Positions 1 to 8,269 of a stretch of DNA of 64,000 bases are shown piece after piece (positions within the stretch are counted from its first letter, which is position 1; each line of letters starts with the position of its first letter). This stretch comes from CAWALV01 sp963782965 (GTDB lineage: Bacteria > Actinomycetota > Actinomycetes > Acidothermales > Acidothermaceae): assembly GCA_963782965.1 (NCBI GenBank), contig CAWALV010000006.1:1426001-1490000 (forward strand), written 5' to 3'. The notes beneath the pieces were generated by a model. The model worked only from the letters and a program-made list of their open reading frames with translations. It did no database searches and was not told where the DNA came from. The position numbers and the translations under genes were made by a program.

Positions 1-222
1 GTTGATCGGGTCGGGGTTGTCGAATCGCGGGTTGTAGTGGGCGACGTACTCCGACGCCGCCAAGACGACCACCCCCACCGACCCGAGCGCCGCAACGAGC
101 AGCGTCCAGTACGTCGAGCGCAGGCTGCGCAGCTTGGTCCACTCCGAACGCGCGACGTCGGCGCTCCCAAGCCGGCCGTCCCCCGTTGCGGTGGAAGTAC
201 GCGCCATGCTGACGGTGGTCAT
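1..222 (-). CDS. ABC-2 type transporter permease, N-terminal fragment
   Basis: Partial gene running off the left edge; only the first 74 codons are visible. The ATG reads leftward from 222, one base after the stop of the ABC ATPase upstream, so the two are translationally coupled. The visible protein has a short polar N-terminus, then the segment SEWTKLRSLRSTYWTLL and a hydrophobic stretch. That is the usual start of actinobacterial ABC-2 permeases (a cytoplasmic amphipathic helix entering TM1). Family knowledge plus the adjacent ATPase suggests a small-molecule or drug exporter; the substrate is unknown. Confidence 0.75.
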   Translation of the reverse strand, partial: MTTVSMARTSTATGDGRLGSADVARSEWTKLRSLRSTYWTLLVAALGSVGVVVLAASEYVAHYNPRFDNPDPIN

Positions 223-223
223 G

Positions 224-1150
224 TCAGGCTCCCGTCTCGACCGGCGTGCCGGTATCGGTGCGGAACTCGACGCTGTCGCGGGTGAGTTCCATGAAGGCTG
301 CTTCCAAGGAGGCGCTGCGTGGCGCGAGTTCGTGCAGGACGACGCGATGCAGCGCGGCCAGATCGCCGACCGCCGCGCAGTCGAGACCGATCACCTGCAA
401 GCCGCCGTCGGCGCGCTCGACGGCTGCCCCGGCGGCCTGCAGTGCAGGCACCAGCACCTCGGCGTCCGGCGTCTTGACGTAGACGTGACTCTGCGAGCTT
501 TGCGCGATGATGTCGGCGGTGCTGGCGTCGGCGATCAGCCTGCCGCGGCCGATGACGACGAGGTGGTCGGCCGTGAGCGCCATCTCACTCATCAAGTGGC
601 TCGACACGAAGACCGTGCGACCCTCGGCAGCGAGCCCGCGCAGCAGGTTTCGCACCCACAAGATGCCCTCGGGATCGAGCCCGTTCACCGGCTCGTCGAA
701 GAGCAGGATCGGCGGGTCGCCCAGCAACGCCGTGGCGATACCGAGCCGCTGACCCATGCCGAGTGAGAAGCCCCGGGTGCGTTTCTTCGCGACGCCCTGC
801 AGCCCGACCAACTCGAGTACCTCGGCGACCCGCCGGCGCGCAATGCCGTTGCTCTGGGCGACGCAGAGCAGGTGGTTGTAGGCGCTGCGGCCACCGTGCA
901 TGGCCTTGGCGTCGAGCAGCGCGCCGACCTCGAACAGCGGGCGCCGGATGCTGCCGTAGCTGCGCCCGTTCACGGCCACGGCGCCGCTCGTCGGAAGGTC
1001 GAGGCCGAGGACGACCCGCATCGTGGTCGACTTGCCCGAGCCGTTCGGGCCGAGGAACCCGGTCACCCGCCCTGGCTGGACGCCGAAGCTCAGCCGGTCG
1101 ACGGCCAGCGTCGAGCCGAAACGCTTCGACAACTCATGAACTTCGATCAT
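224..1150 (-). CDS. ABC transporter ATP-binding protein (exporter type)
   Basis: 308-aa ATPase that would power the permease encoded immediately downstream. Walker A GPNGSGKST lies at residues 34-42, the signature region reads SLGMGQRLGIA, and Walker B with the catalytic glutamate is ILLFDEPVNGLD. After the nucleotide-binding domain there is a C-terminal domain of about 100 residues, as in bacitracin/daunorubicin-type (BcrA/DrrA) exporters. I chose the ATG at 1150 because MIEVHELSKRFG is where the family normally begins; an upstream start at 1213 would add 21 unconserved residues. Substrate unknown. Confidence 0.85.
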   Translation of the reverse strand: MIEVHELSKRFGSTLAVDRLSFGVQPGRVTGFLGPNGSGKSTTMRVVLGLDLPTSGAVAVNGRSYGSIRRPLFEVGALLDAKAMHGGRSAYNHLLCVAQSNGIARRRVAEVLELVGLQGVAKKRTRGFSLGMGQRLGIATALLGDPPILLFDEPVNGLDPEGILWVRNLLRGLAAEGRTVFVSSHLMSEMALTADHLVVIGRGRLIADASTADIIAQSSQSHVYVKTPDAEVLVPALQAAGAAVERADGGLQVIGLDCAAVGDLAALHRVVLHELAPRSASLEAAFMELTRDSVEFRTDTGTPVETGA

Positions 1151-1294
1151 CCCCGTCTCCCGTCCGGTTTCGCCCACCTGGAGAGCATCCGGCACGGGGG
1201 AGAGTACGCGCATCGGGGAGAACCCTGGCGCGGCCCTGAGCTGGAGCGCAGCTAGGGTCGGGTTGACGGCGCGTGCGGACGAAGGGATCGGCCG

Positions 1295-2194
1295 GTGAGC
1301 GAGGGCCCGCAGTGGGACGGCGTCGGCCTGCCGCCTGCGGCGATGGCCCGCATGCAGCGGTTCCGCGCCGACGGAATCCGAACCTCACTGCTCGACGCAC
1401 GCGGGGCGGTCAGCACGGAAGCGGTCGGCCTTCGCCCGATCGGCGAGGTGATGGGCTGCATCGTCGAACACATCGGATGGACTGGCTGGGGCGGGTGCGG
1501 CTACTACGGGTACGGCCGGATGGGCTCCCCGTTCCTCGGCGCGTCGGCGACGGTGACCAGCGGGGGAGCCGGCGCCGGCATCTTCGGCGGCTACCGGCCC
1601 TACGTCGACGCCTTGTACCGGGGCTACGACACCGCGATCGCGCGGATGCTCATGGAAGCGACGGCGATGGGTGCCGACGGCGTGCTCGGCGCCCGCATCA
1701 GCGTCAACCACCTCGGGCAGGACAACCGCGAGTTCGTGGTGCTCGGCACGGCCGTGCGAAGTGAAGGGCGCGTGCACCCCGCGCAGCCGTTCGTCACCGA
1801 CCTTTCCGGTGCCGACGTCGCCAAGCTGCTGCACGCGGGGTGGGTTCCGGCGTCGATCGCGTTCGGCATCGCCATGGCGGTGCGTCACGACGACTGGGCC
1901 ACCATCCGCCAGTCGCAGTCGTGGGGTCAGAACACGGAGGTCTTCGGGTACACCGAGCTGGTCACGCACGTGCGAAGCGACGCGCGCCAGCGATTCCACC
2001 ACCGGGCGGCGCGAGCGGGCGCCGACGCGGCGCTGGTGTCGGGCATGGATCTGCGCATCTGGGCGCACGAGCCCGGCGAAGGCCACCGCGACCACGTGGC
2101 GGAGTCGACGGTGTACGGGACGACCGTGGCCCGGTTCGCCAGACGCCGCTCGGCCACGACCAACGCACTGTCGATCCTGCCGCTGCGGCCATGA
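1295..2194 (+). CDS. YbjQ/UPF0145-like protein, two domains
   Basis: 299-aa protein with GTG start. Residues about 35-155 carry YbjQ (PF01906-like) hallmarks: a hydrophobic entry strand, then a helix ending IARMLMEATAMGADGVLGAR and the terminal strand EFVVLGTAV. A second, more diverged copy begins near PFVTDLSGADVAKLLHAGWVP and extends to the C-terminus. Classical YbjQ proteins are about 105-residue single domains that form oligomeric rings and are annotated as putative heavy-metal binders; their biochemical role is unsettled. First gene of a three-gene operon with the next two reading frames. A TAGGGT hexamer at 1253-1258 could be its -10 element. No signal peptide. Confidence 0.6.
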   Translation: MSEGPQWDGVGLPPAAMARMQRFRADGIRTSLLDARGAVSTEAVGLRPIGEVMGCIVEHIGWTGWGGCGYYGYGRMGSPFLGASATVTSGGAGAGIFGGYRPYVDALYRGYDTAIARMLMEATAMGADGVLGARISVNHLGQDNREFVVLGTAVRSEGRVHPAQPFVTDLSGADVAKLLHAGWVPASIAFGIAMAVRHDDWATIRQSQSWGQNTEVFGYTELVTHVRSDARQRFHHRAARAGADAALVSGMDLRIWAHEPGEGHRDHVAESTVYGTTVARFARRRSATTNALSILPLRP

Positions 2195-2243
2195 ACCCGC
2201 CGTCCGAGCCTGCTGCCATCACGACGACACAGGAGCATCTGCG

Positions 2244-3083
2244 ATGACGATCGAGACCAACGAGATGGGCATCCCGCAGGATGCGCTGCGCCGCCTCAGC
2301 GAGATGCGCCCTGGTCAGGCGACCAGCCTGTTCACCTCCGACCTGACCGTGAACGAGTTCCTGCTCGTACGCGAAGCCGGCTTCCGGCCGCTCGGGCTGG
2401 TGCTCGGCAGCTCGATCTACCACGTCGGGTTCCAGATGGGCCGGTGGAGCCGCAACCAGGAGCTCGACACCCTCTCGCAGGCGATGTACCACGCCCGCGA
2501 GCTCGCGATGACCCGCATGGAGGCGGAGGCCGACCTGCTCGGCGCCGACGGCATCGTCGGCGTCCGCCTCGACATCGAGTTCAAGGAGTTCGGCTCCGAC
2601 ATCGCCGAGTTCATCGCGGTCGGCACTGCGGTGAAGGCCGACGAGGCGCACGCGGCCACACCGGATGGCTTCAGCTGGCGCAACAACACCGGGAAGCCGT
2701 TCACCTCCGATCTTTCGGGTCAGGACTTCTGGACGCTGCTGCAAGCGGGGTACGCGCCGCTCGGCATGGTGATGGGCACCTGCGTCTACCACATCGCGCA
2801 TCAGCGGTTCTGGCAGACGCTCGGCAACGTCGGGCAGAACGTCGAGATACCCCAGTTCACCGAGGCGCTGTACGACGCGCGCGAACTTGCGATGAGCCGG
2901 ATGCAGGCGGAGGCCGAATCGCTCGCGGCCGAAGGCATCGTCGGCGTGCAGTTGCTGTCACTCCCGCACCGCTGGGGTGGGCACACCACCGAGTTCTTCG
3001 CGATCGGGACCGCGGTGCGCCCGATCAGGGACGACCACACGATCGCCACCCCGCAGCTCGTGCTACCGCTCACCGACCGCTGA
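2244..3083 (+). CDS. YbjQ/UPF0145-like protein, two tandem domains
   Basis: 279-aa soluble protein with clear internal duplication. Domain 1 starts at TSDLTVNEFLLVREAGFRPL and domain 2 at TSDLSGQDFWTLLQAGYAPL. Each ends with the YbjQ pattern of a helix (ARELAMTRMEAEADLLGADG; ARELAMSRMQAEAESLAAEG), then GIVGVxL and a terminal strand ending in a GTAV motif. The ATG at 2244 has a good ribosome site (AGGAG at 2231). It follows the related gene by 49 bases and overlaps the next start (TGATG). The two proteins together carry four YbjQ-like domains, suggesting a mixed oligomer. Function unknown. Confidence 0.65.
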   Translation: MTIETNEMGIPQDALRRLSEMRPGQATSLFTSDLTVNEFLLVREAGFRPLGLVLGSSIYHVGFQMGRWSRNQELDTLSQAMYHARELAMTRMEAEADLLGADGIVGVRLDIEFKEFGSDIAEFIAVGTAVKADEAHAATPDGFSWRNNTGKPFTSDLSGQDFWTLLQAGYAPLGMVMGTCVYHIAHQRFWQTLGNVGQNVEIPQFTEALYDARELAMSRMQAEAESLAAEGIVGVQLLSLPHRWGGHTTEFFAIGTAVRPIRDDHTIATPQLVLPLTDR

Positions 3084-3547
3084 TGGACGGCGACCTCGAA
3101 CCCGCCGGCTCGGCCGAACCTGCCGAGCCGGGCGAGCCGCCCGAGCCGGGCGAGCCGATGTCACTCGAGATGGTGACCGCCGCACTGCGTGCCGACTCCG
3201 GCGACGTCACCTCGCTGGCCCGCGTCTTCACCGCGACGATCGGTGAAACGTTGCCGCCGGGCATGGTCGAGGTGGAGCGGGAGCGCGGGCTCGCGGATCG
3301 CCTCGCCGGGCGAGAGGGAGCCGCGGTCGCCGTCCGCATCTCCTTTCCCGAGCGCGCGCTGGAGTTGCGCCGCGGTCGAACCGGGCTGCACGCAGAGGTC
3401 CGCCAGGTCGTGCGCGGCGTGGTCATCAGCCGCCGCGAACTGCCGGTCGAGGAGTGGATACAGACGCTCGCGGCCGAGCTGACGTCGCTCGCCGCCCGCG
3501 ATGCCGCGGCGCGGGCGGCACTCGCCGCACTCCTGGGCACCACCTGA
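3083..3547 (+). CDS. hypothetical protein, acidic Pro-rich N-terminus
   Basis: 154 aa; its ATG overlaps the stop of the preceding YbjQ-like gene, so it is translationally coupled. Residues 1-25 are an EPA/EPG repeat rich in Glu and Pro. The rest is a small alpha/beta-looking domain with a region EVRQVVRGVVISRRELPVEEW and an Ala-rich helical C-terminus. No signal peptide, membrane segment or catalytic motif is visible and I do not recognise the family. The tight coupling argues for a partner of the two YbjQ-like proteins. Confidence 0.6.
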   Translation: MDGDLEPAGSAEPAEPGEPPEPGEPMSLEMVTAALRADSGDVTSLARVFTATIGETLPPGMVEVERERGLADRLAGREGAAVAVRISFPERALELRRGRTGLHAEVRQVVRGVVISRRELPVEEWIQTLAAELTSLAARDAAARAALAALLGTT

Positions 3548-3605
3548 TCAGGGCCGGATAAGCTCGCGGGTATCTCGCCAACGTGCCGCATCGAGGGAGC
3601 CACGC

Positions 3606-3818
3606 GTGTCTTCGTCGTCCAAGAGCGTCCGCCCGCTCCGGCCCTGGCAGTTTTGGGTGCTCGTCGGCGGGCTGGCCGCGTGCTGCGTGCTCGCCCTGGT
3701 CGCGATGGCCGCCGTCGCCCGCCACCACGGCGCCTGCCCGACGTATGGGCAGAGTTCGCGCCCGGCCGCCGCGAGCTGCTATGCCGCCTACGGGCACGAC
3801 TCCGGTGTCGTGGGTTGA
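3606..3818 (+). CDS. small membrane protein, hypothetical
   Basis: 70 aa from a GTG start. Short basic N-terminus (SSSSKSVRPLRPW), one transmembrane segment WVLVGGLAACCVLALVAMAA, then a short exported-looking tail with two cysteines. It sits between the YbjQ operon and the histidine phosphatase. A TAAGCT at about 3557 could be its -10 element. I do not recognise a family, and coding status rests on length, membrane profile and position. Confidence 0.45.
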   Translation: MSSSSKSVRPLRPWQFWVLVGGLAACCVLALVAMAAVARHHGACPTYGQSSRPAAASCYAAYGHDSGVVG

Positions 3819-3848
3819 GCGGGGACCTGTGGTGAGGTTCGCGGCGCA

Positions 3849-4574
3849 GTGACGACCGTCCTGCTCGTACGGCACGGCCTCACGGCCGTGACCGGGCCGG
3901 TGCTGGCCGGCCGCACACCGGGGGTCGATCTCGACGAGCGCGGGTCGGCGCAAGCAGCGCGGCTCGCGCAGCGACTTGCCGGCGTCCACCTCGATGCCGT
4001 CGTCAGCAGCCCCCTCGAGCGCTGCCACCAGACGGCCGCCGCGGTCGCCGACGAGCTGGGCATGGAGGTCCGCACCGAGCCGCGGCTCGTCGAGTGCGGG
4101 TACGGCGAGTGGACCGGTCAAGAGCTGAAGAAGCTCGCCAAGGATCCGCTCTGGAAAGTGGTGCAGGCCCACCCCAGCGCCGTGACGTTTCCCGGCGAGG
4201 ACGGCGAATCCCTGCGCGCGGTCCAGGCGAGGGCGGTGGAAGCCGTGCGCTCGTGGAACGCCAAGCTCGGCGACACCGCGACCTGGCTGGCGTGCTCGCA
4301 CGGTGACGTCATCAAATCGATCCTGGCCGATGCGCTCGGCATGCACCTGGACGAGTTCCAACGCATCGTCGTCGACCCGTGTTCGGTGAGCGTCATCCGC
4401 TACACCGAGCTGCGCCCGTTCGTGCTTCGGGTCAACGACGCGGCGGTCGACCTCGCGACGCTACTCGCGCCGCCGAAGAAGGGCGGCCGGAAGCGGCGGG
4501 AGAGTTCTCAGGCGGCGGTAGGGGGCGGCGCGGGCGCAGTGGCCGACGTGAGTCCGACGAGTAGCGGCACGTAG
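3849..4574 (+). CDS. histidine phosphatase family protein (Rv2135c-like)
   Basis: 241-aa member of the phosphoglycerate-mutase-like phosphatase superfamily. The catalytic RHG motif is in MTTVLLVRHGLT at the extreme N-terminus, the phosphate-pocket arginine is in SSPLERCHQTA, and the second catalytic histidine is in ACSHGDVIKS. The C-terminal 40 residues are a low-complexity, basic then Gly/Ala-rich tail. GTG start at 3849. The following DUF3090, SCO1664-type and mshC genes give the same order as Rv2135c-Rv2134c-Rv2133c-Rv2130c in M. tuberculosis. Substrate unproven. Confidence 0.85.
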   Translation: MTTVLLVRHGLTAVTGPVLAGRTPGVDLDERGSAQAARLAQRLAGVHLDAVVSSPLERCHQTAAAVADELGMEVRTEPRLVECGYGEWTGQELKKLAKDPLWKVVQAHPSAVTFPGEDGESLRAVQARAVEAVRSWNAKLGDTATWLACSHGDVIKSILADALGMHLDEFQRIVVDPCSVSVIRYTELRPFVLRVNDAAVDLATLLAPPKKGGRKRRESSQAAVGGGAGAVADVSPTSSGT

Positions 4575-4577
4575 GGT
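4572..4577 (+). promoter_or_regulatory. -10 hexamer for leaderless DUF3090 gene
   Basis: TAGGGT ends 7 bases before the ATG at 4585. Confidence 0.4.
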
Positions 4578-4584
4578 CGAGCCC

Positions 4585-5154
4585 ATGCCACGCCAGATAT
4601 TCGTCTTCGACCCGCCCGACCGGGTCGTCGTCGGAACGGTCGGCCAGCCCGGCGAACGCACGTTCTTCCTCCAGGCCAAAGGCGCCGGTCAGCTGACCAG
4701 CGTGGTGCTCGAGAAGTCTCAGGTCGCCGCGCTCGCCGAGCGGCTCGAGGAGCTGCTCGACGACCTCGTGCGGGTCTCCGGCGGCACCGCGCCGGTGCCG
4801 GCGATCGCGCCGTCCGACCTCGAAGACACCGCGCCACTGGAACAGCCGATCATGGAGGAGTTCCGAGTCGGCGCGCTCGGGCTGGGTTGGGATCCCGAGA
4901 CCGAGCGGGTCGTGATCGAGGCGCAGGGAATCACAGACGCCGGCGAGGACGACGTGGCGCTGCTCGAGGACGACACCGCCGACGGGCCGCCGCTGCTTCG
5001 GCTGCGGCTTTCCGGTGCGGTGGCCCGCGCCTTCGTCAAGCGCGCACTCGACGTGGTCGCCGCCGGCCGCCCACCGTGCCAGTTCTGCGGGCAGCCGCTC
5101 GATCCGGAGGGCGGCCACATCTGCGCCCGCTCGAACGGCCACCATCCGCACTGA
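4585..5154 (+). CDS. DUF3090 family protein (Rv2134c-like)
   Basis: 189-aa cytosolic protein of the actinobacterial DUF3090 (YjbK-like) family, recognised from the start MPRQIFVFDPPDRVVVGTVG and the FFLQAKG segment. The C-terminus holds a CQFCGQPLDPEGGHICAR pattern (CxxC plus HxC), a likely structural zinc site. A TAGGGT hexamer lies 7 bases before the ATG, consistent with a leaderless transcript. It always sits beside the SCO1664-type protein and mshC in actinomycetes; its biochemical role is not established. Confidence 0.85.
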   Translation: MPRQIFVFDPPDRVVVGTVGQPGERTFFLQAKGAGQLTSVVLEKSQVAALAERLEELLDDLVRVSGGTAPVPAIAPSDLEDTAPLEQPIMEEFRVGALGLGWDPETERVVIEAQGITDAGEDDVALLEDDTADGPPLLRLRLSGAVARAFVKRALDVVAAGRPPCQFCGQPLDPEGGHICARSNGHHPH

Positions 5155-5199
5155 GCTGCCCGATACTGAGTCGATGAGTGTGCCGCAGGCGGGTCGGCG

Positions 5200-5949
5200 A
5201 TGAGCGTTCCGGAACCACGGCAGCCGGAGGGCGGCAGCCTCGACGCCGCGCGGGTGCACGAGGTGCTGACCACCGGCGAACTGTCGATCGAAGGCCGGCT
5301 CATCGAGGCCTCCAACACCACGCTCTTCGCGACCGTGCGCCACGACGGGACCGAACTGGCGTGCGTGTACAAGCCGGTCGCCGGCGAACGCCCGCTGTGG
5401 GATTTTCCCGACGGCACGCTCGCCGGGCGCGAAGTCGCCGCGCACCTGGTGTCCGAAGCGACCGGCTGGGAGGTGGTGCCGCTAACGGTTCTTCGTGACG
5501 GGCCGTTCGGCCCTGGAGCCTGCCAGCTGTGGATCGACGTCGACGAGGACGTCGATCTGGTGGCGTTGTTGCGCAGTGACCACCCCGGCCTGCAGCGAAT
5601 CGCGATTTTCGATGCCGTGGTGAACAACGCCGACCGCAAGGGCGGTCACCTGTTGCCCACGCGGGGCGGGCACGTGTTCGGCGTCGACCACGGCGTGTGC
5701 TTCGCCACCGACGACAAGTTGCGCACGGTCTTGTGGCAATGGCGTGGGCGGCGATTGCCGGACGACGCGTTGGATGCCCTCACCGCGCTGCGCGACGACG
5801 TCGGCAGCGAGTTGGGCGCCGAGCTCTGTTCGCTGTTGACGACGCGGGAGGTGGCCGCCACGAAACGACGGATCGACCGCTTGCTGCGCAGCAGGCGGTT
5901 CCCCGAGCCGGGCGACGCCTGGCCCGCCGTCCCGTGGCCGCCGTTCTAG
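5200..5949 (+). CDS. SCO1664 family protein (Rv2133c-like)
   Basis: 249 aa. Matches the SCO1664-type family, which has a phosphatidylinositol-kinase-like fold. Visible features are [20 protein letters not shown] (lysine and Gly-rich loop), [13 protein letters not shown], and a catalytic-loop-like segment [18 protein letters not shown] followed by [11 protein letters not shown], which resembles the metal-binding DxG of kinases. ATP-dependent chemistry is therefore an inference; no substrate is known. Start chosen at the ATG after GTCGGCG. Lies between the DUF3090 gene and mshC. Confidence 0.8.
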   Translation: MSVPEPRQPEGGSLDAARVHEVLTTGELSIEGRLIEASNTTLFATVRHDGTELACVYKPVAGERPLWDFPDGTLAGREVAAHLVSEATGWEVVPLTVLRDGPFGPGACQLWIDVDEDVDLVALLRSDHPGLQRIAIFDAVVNNADRKGGHLLPTRGGHVFGVDHGVCFATDDKLRTVLWQWRGRRLPDDALDALTALRDDVGSELGAELCSLLTTREVAATKRRIDRLLRSRRFPEPGDAWPAVPWPPF

Positions 5950-5967
5950 AGCGTTCATTGCGCCGAT

Positions 5968-5973
5968 TAGAGT
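5968..5973 (+). promoter_or_regulatory. -10 hexamer for leaderless mshC
   Basis: TAGAGT ends 7 bases before the mshC ATG at 5981; it fixes that ATG as the likely start. Confidence 0.45.
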
Positions 5974-5980
5974 TCGCAGC

Positions 5981-7243
5981 ATGGAGCCGTGGCGAACACC
6001 GTCGATCCCGACCCTGCCCGGGCACGGCAGCGGCCGGATGCCCCGCGTCCACGACACATCGACCGGCTCGCTGATCGAGGTCGGTTCGCCCCGCCGCGCA
6101 TCGATGTACGTGTGCGGCATCACGCCCTACGACGCCACTCACCTCGGACACGCCGCGACTTATGTCGCCTTCGACCTGCTCAACCGAGCATGGCGCGACG
6201 CCGGTGCGCCCGTGCACTACGTACAGAACGTCACCGACGTCGACGACCCGCTGCTCGAACGCGCGGCGGTCACCGGGGAGCCGTGGAACGACCTCGCCTC
6301 GCGCGAGGTCGAGTTGTTCCGAGAGGACATGGCGGCGCTACGCGTGATACCGCCGGAACACTACGCCGGCGTCGTCGAATCGCTGCCGCAGATCATCGGG
6401 CTGATCGACCGACTCAGCGAGGCCGGCGTCGTCTACGAGATCGACGGCGACCTTTACTTCTCCGTGGCGGCGGCCCCGCACTTCGGCGTGGTGTCGCGGG
6501 CCGACTACGCCACCATGCTCGACCTGTTCGCCGAGCGTGGCGGTGACCCGGACAGAGCCGGCAAGAAACATCCGCTCGACGCGCTGCTGTGGCGCCATCA
6601 AAGCGACGGCGAACCGGGCTGGGATTCCCCCTTCGGGTGTGGCCGGCCGGGCTGGCACGCGGAATGCGCCGCGATCGCCCTGCACTACCTCGGGCTGCCG
6701 GTCGACGTGCAGGGCGGTGGCAGCGACCTGGTGTTCCCGCACCACGAGATGTCTACCGCGCAGGCGACCTCGGTCACCGGCGCGACGTTCGCCCGCGCGT
6801 ACGTTCACGCCGGCATGGTCGGCTACGCCGGTGCGAAGATGTCGAAGTCGCGCGGCAACCTGGTGTTCGTCTCGAAGCTGCGCGGTGGCGGCACCGATCC
6901 GATGGCCCTGCGGTTGGCGCTGCTCACCCACCACTACCGCAGCGATTGGGAGTGGACCCCGGGCGATCTCGCAGCGGCCGAGGAACGCCTCCTGCGCTGG
7001 CGGTCCGCGACGGCGGCCCGGTCGGCGGCGTCCGGCGAAGCGGTGCTCGCCACGCTGCGCGAGCGGCTCGCCGACGACCTCGACGCGCCCGGAGCCGTCG
7101 CGGCGGTCGACGCCTGGGTCGCCACGGTCGAGGCGAGCGCCTCAGGCTCCTCGACCGGTGGGAACGCCGAGGACGCCGAGGACGCCGACGCGCCCGGGTT
7201 GGTGCGCGCGGCCGTCGACGCGTTGCTCGGGGTCGAACTGTGA
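5981..7243 (+). CDS. mshC: mycothiol ligase MshC (cysteine:GlcN-Ins ligase)
   Basis: 420-aa class-I-tRNA-synthetase-like enzyme that adenylates cysteine and joins it to GlcN-inositol, the penultimate step of mycothiol synthesis. Seen in the sequence: zinc/cysteine-binding [17 protein letters not shown] with the HxGH signature, [12 protein letters not shown], a second cysteine in [16 protein letters not shown], and KMSKS at residues 286-290. It is shorter than CysS and lacks the CysS C-terminal anticodon extension, which separates it from cysteinyl-tRNA synthetase. TAGAGT lies 7 bases upstream of the ATG, so the mRNA is probably leaderless. Confidence 0.95.
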   Translation: MEPWRTPSIPTLPGHGSGRMPRVHDTSTGSLIEVGSPRRASMYVCGITPYDATHLGHAATYVAFDLLNRAWRDAGAPVHYVQNVTDVDDPLLERAAVTGEPWNDLASREVELFREDMAALRVIPPEHYAGVVESLPQIIGLIDRLSEAGVVYEIDGDLYFSVAAAPHFGVVSRADYATMLDLFAERGGDPDRAGKKHPLDALLWRHQSDGEPGWDSPFGCGRPGWHAECAAIALHYLGLPVDVQGGGSDLVFPHHEMSTAQATSVTGATFARAYVHAGMVGYAGAKMSKSRGNLVFVSKLRGGGTDPMALRLALLTHHYRSDWEWTPGDLAAAEERLLRWRSATAARSAASGEAVLATLRERLADDLDAPGAVAAVDAWVATVEASASGSSTGGNAEDAEDADAPGLVRAAVDALLGVEL

Positions 7244-7268
7244 GGCGAAGCCCGGTGCGGGCAGCCGG

Positions 7269-8120
7269 CTAGTTGGAACCCTCGCGGCGGTGCCGGAGGT
7301 AACGCTCGAACTCCCGGGCGATCGCTTCACCGCTTGCCTCGGGCAGGTCGGCTTCGTCCTTTTGCCGTTCCAGCGTGCGCACGTACTCCGCGATCTCGGC
7401 GTCCTCTTCGGCGAGCTGGTCGACTCCTCGCTCCCAGGCCGTCGCCATCTCGGCGAGGTCGCCGTAGGGCATCGGGATGTCGAGCACGTCTTCGAGGTTG
7501 CGCAGCAGCGCGAGTGTGGCCTTCGGGCAGGGCGGCTGCGCGACGTAGTGCGGGACGGCGGCCCACAAGGAGACCGACGGCAACCCCGCCTGGATGCACG
7601 CATCGTTGAACACGCCGACGATCCCGGTCGGGCCTTCGTAGCGGGACTGCTCGAGCCCGAGCCGGCGGGCGGTGCTCGCGTCGGTCGCGCTTCCGGTCAC
7701 GGGCACCGGGCGGCTGTGCGGGGAGTCGGACAGCAGCGCGCCGAGGTTGACGACCTCCTCGACGCCGAGCCGGCCCGCGGCCTCCAGGAGTTCGGCGCAG
7801 AATGTGCGCCACCGCATGTTGGGCTCGAGGCCCCGCAGGAGGACGACGTCGCGCCGATCGGTCGCGGACGTCGCGACAGACAGGCGGGAGGTCGGCCAGG
7901 CGATCCGGCGGCTGACGCCGTCGACGAGAGAGACCGTCGGGCGGTTCACCTGGAAGTCGTAGTAGTCCTCGGGGTCGATCTCGCCGAGCGGCTCGGCGTC
8001 CCAGGCGAGTTCCAGCGCCTCGACCGTGTCGCTGGCCGCGTCAGCCGCGTCGTTCCAACCCTCGAATGCCGTGATCATGATCGGCCGACGAAGCTTGCGG
8101 ACACGGGAAAGCTCGATCAT
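7269..8120 (-). CDS. PAC2 family protein (Rv2125-like)
   Basis: 283-aa protein of the PAC2 (proteasome assembly chaperone 2-like) family, recognised from MIELSRVRKLRRPIMITAFEGWNDAADAA-type N-terminal sequence, the EDYYDFQVNRPTV segment and LLRGLEPNMRW. The C-terminal third is acidic and helical. Strong ribosome site AAAGGAGG before the ATG. Divergent from metH and convergent with mshC. Bacterial PAC2 proteins are trimeric and often near proteasome loci, but a chaperone function here is not proven. Confidence 0.85.
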   Translation of the reverse strand: MIELSRVRKLRRPIMITAFEGWNDAADAASDTVEALELAWDAEPLGEIDPEDYYDFQVNRPTVSLVDGVSRRIAWPTSRLSVATSATDRRDVVLLRGLEPNMRWRTFCAELLEAAGRLGVEEVVNLGALLSDSPHSRPVPVTGSATDASTARRLGLEQSRYEGPTGIVGVFNDACIQAGLPSVSLWAAVPHYVAQPPCPKATLALLRNLEDVLDIPMPYGDLAEMATAWERGVDQLAEEDAEIAEYVRTLERQKDEADLPEASGEAIAREFERYLRHRREGSN

Positions 8121-8256
8121 CCGAGCCTCCTTTCCGTCGCTGCGCCGCCACTCGGGGCGGGCCGGCCCGCGGCCGGGTGCGGGCGCCGAATGGTGCGGCC
8201 GGTCCAGCCCAGCGTACGGCGTCGAAACGGTTGCGCGAGCGACCAGACCTGCACGG

Positions 8257-8262
8257 TACCTT
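8257..8262 (+). promoter_or_regulatory. -10 hexamer for leaderless metH
   Basis: TACCTT ends 7 bases before the metH ATG at 8270, so transcription would begin at or next to the start codon. No convincing -35. No cobalamin riboswitch signature was seen in the 150-bp metH/PAC2 intergenic region. Confidence 0.45.
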
Positions 8263-8269
8263 GGCAGGA

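Noticed and set aside
7250..7262. GCCCG-GTG-CGGGC hairpin between mshC and the PAC2 gene
   Set aside because: Only five base pairs with no U tract; too common in this GC-rich DNA to call a terminator.
8121..8269. Cobalamin riboswitch upstream of metH
   Set aside because: The region is only 149 bases and I found no B12-box-like GCCACTG or related conserved core; metH appears leaderless.
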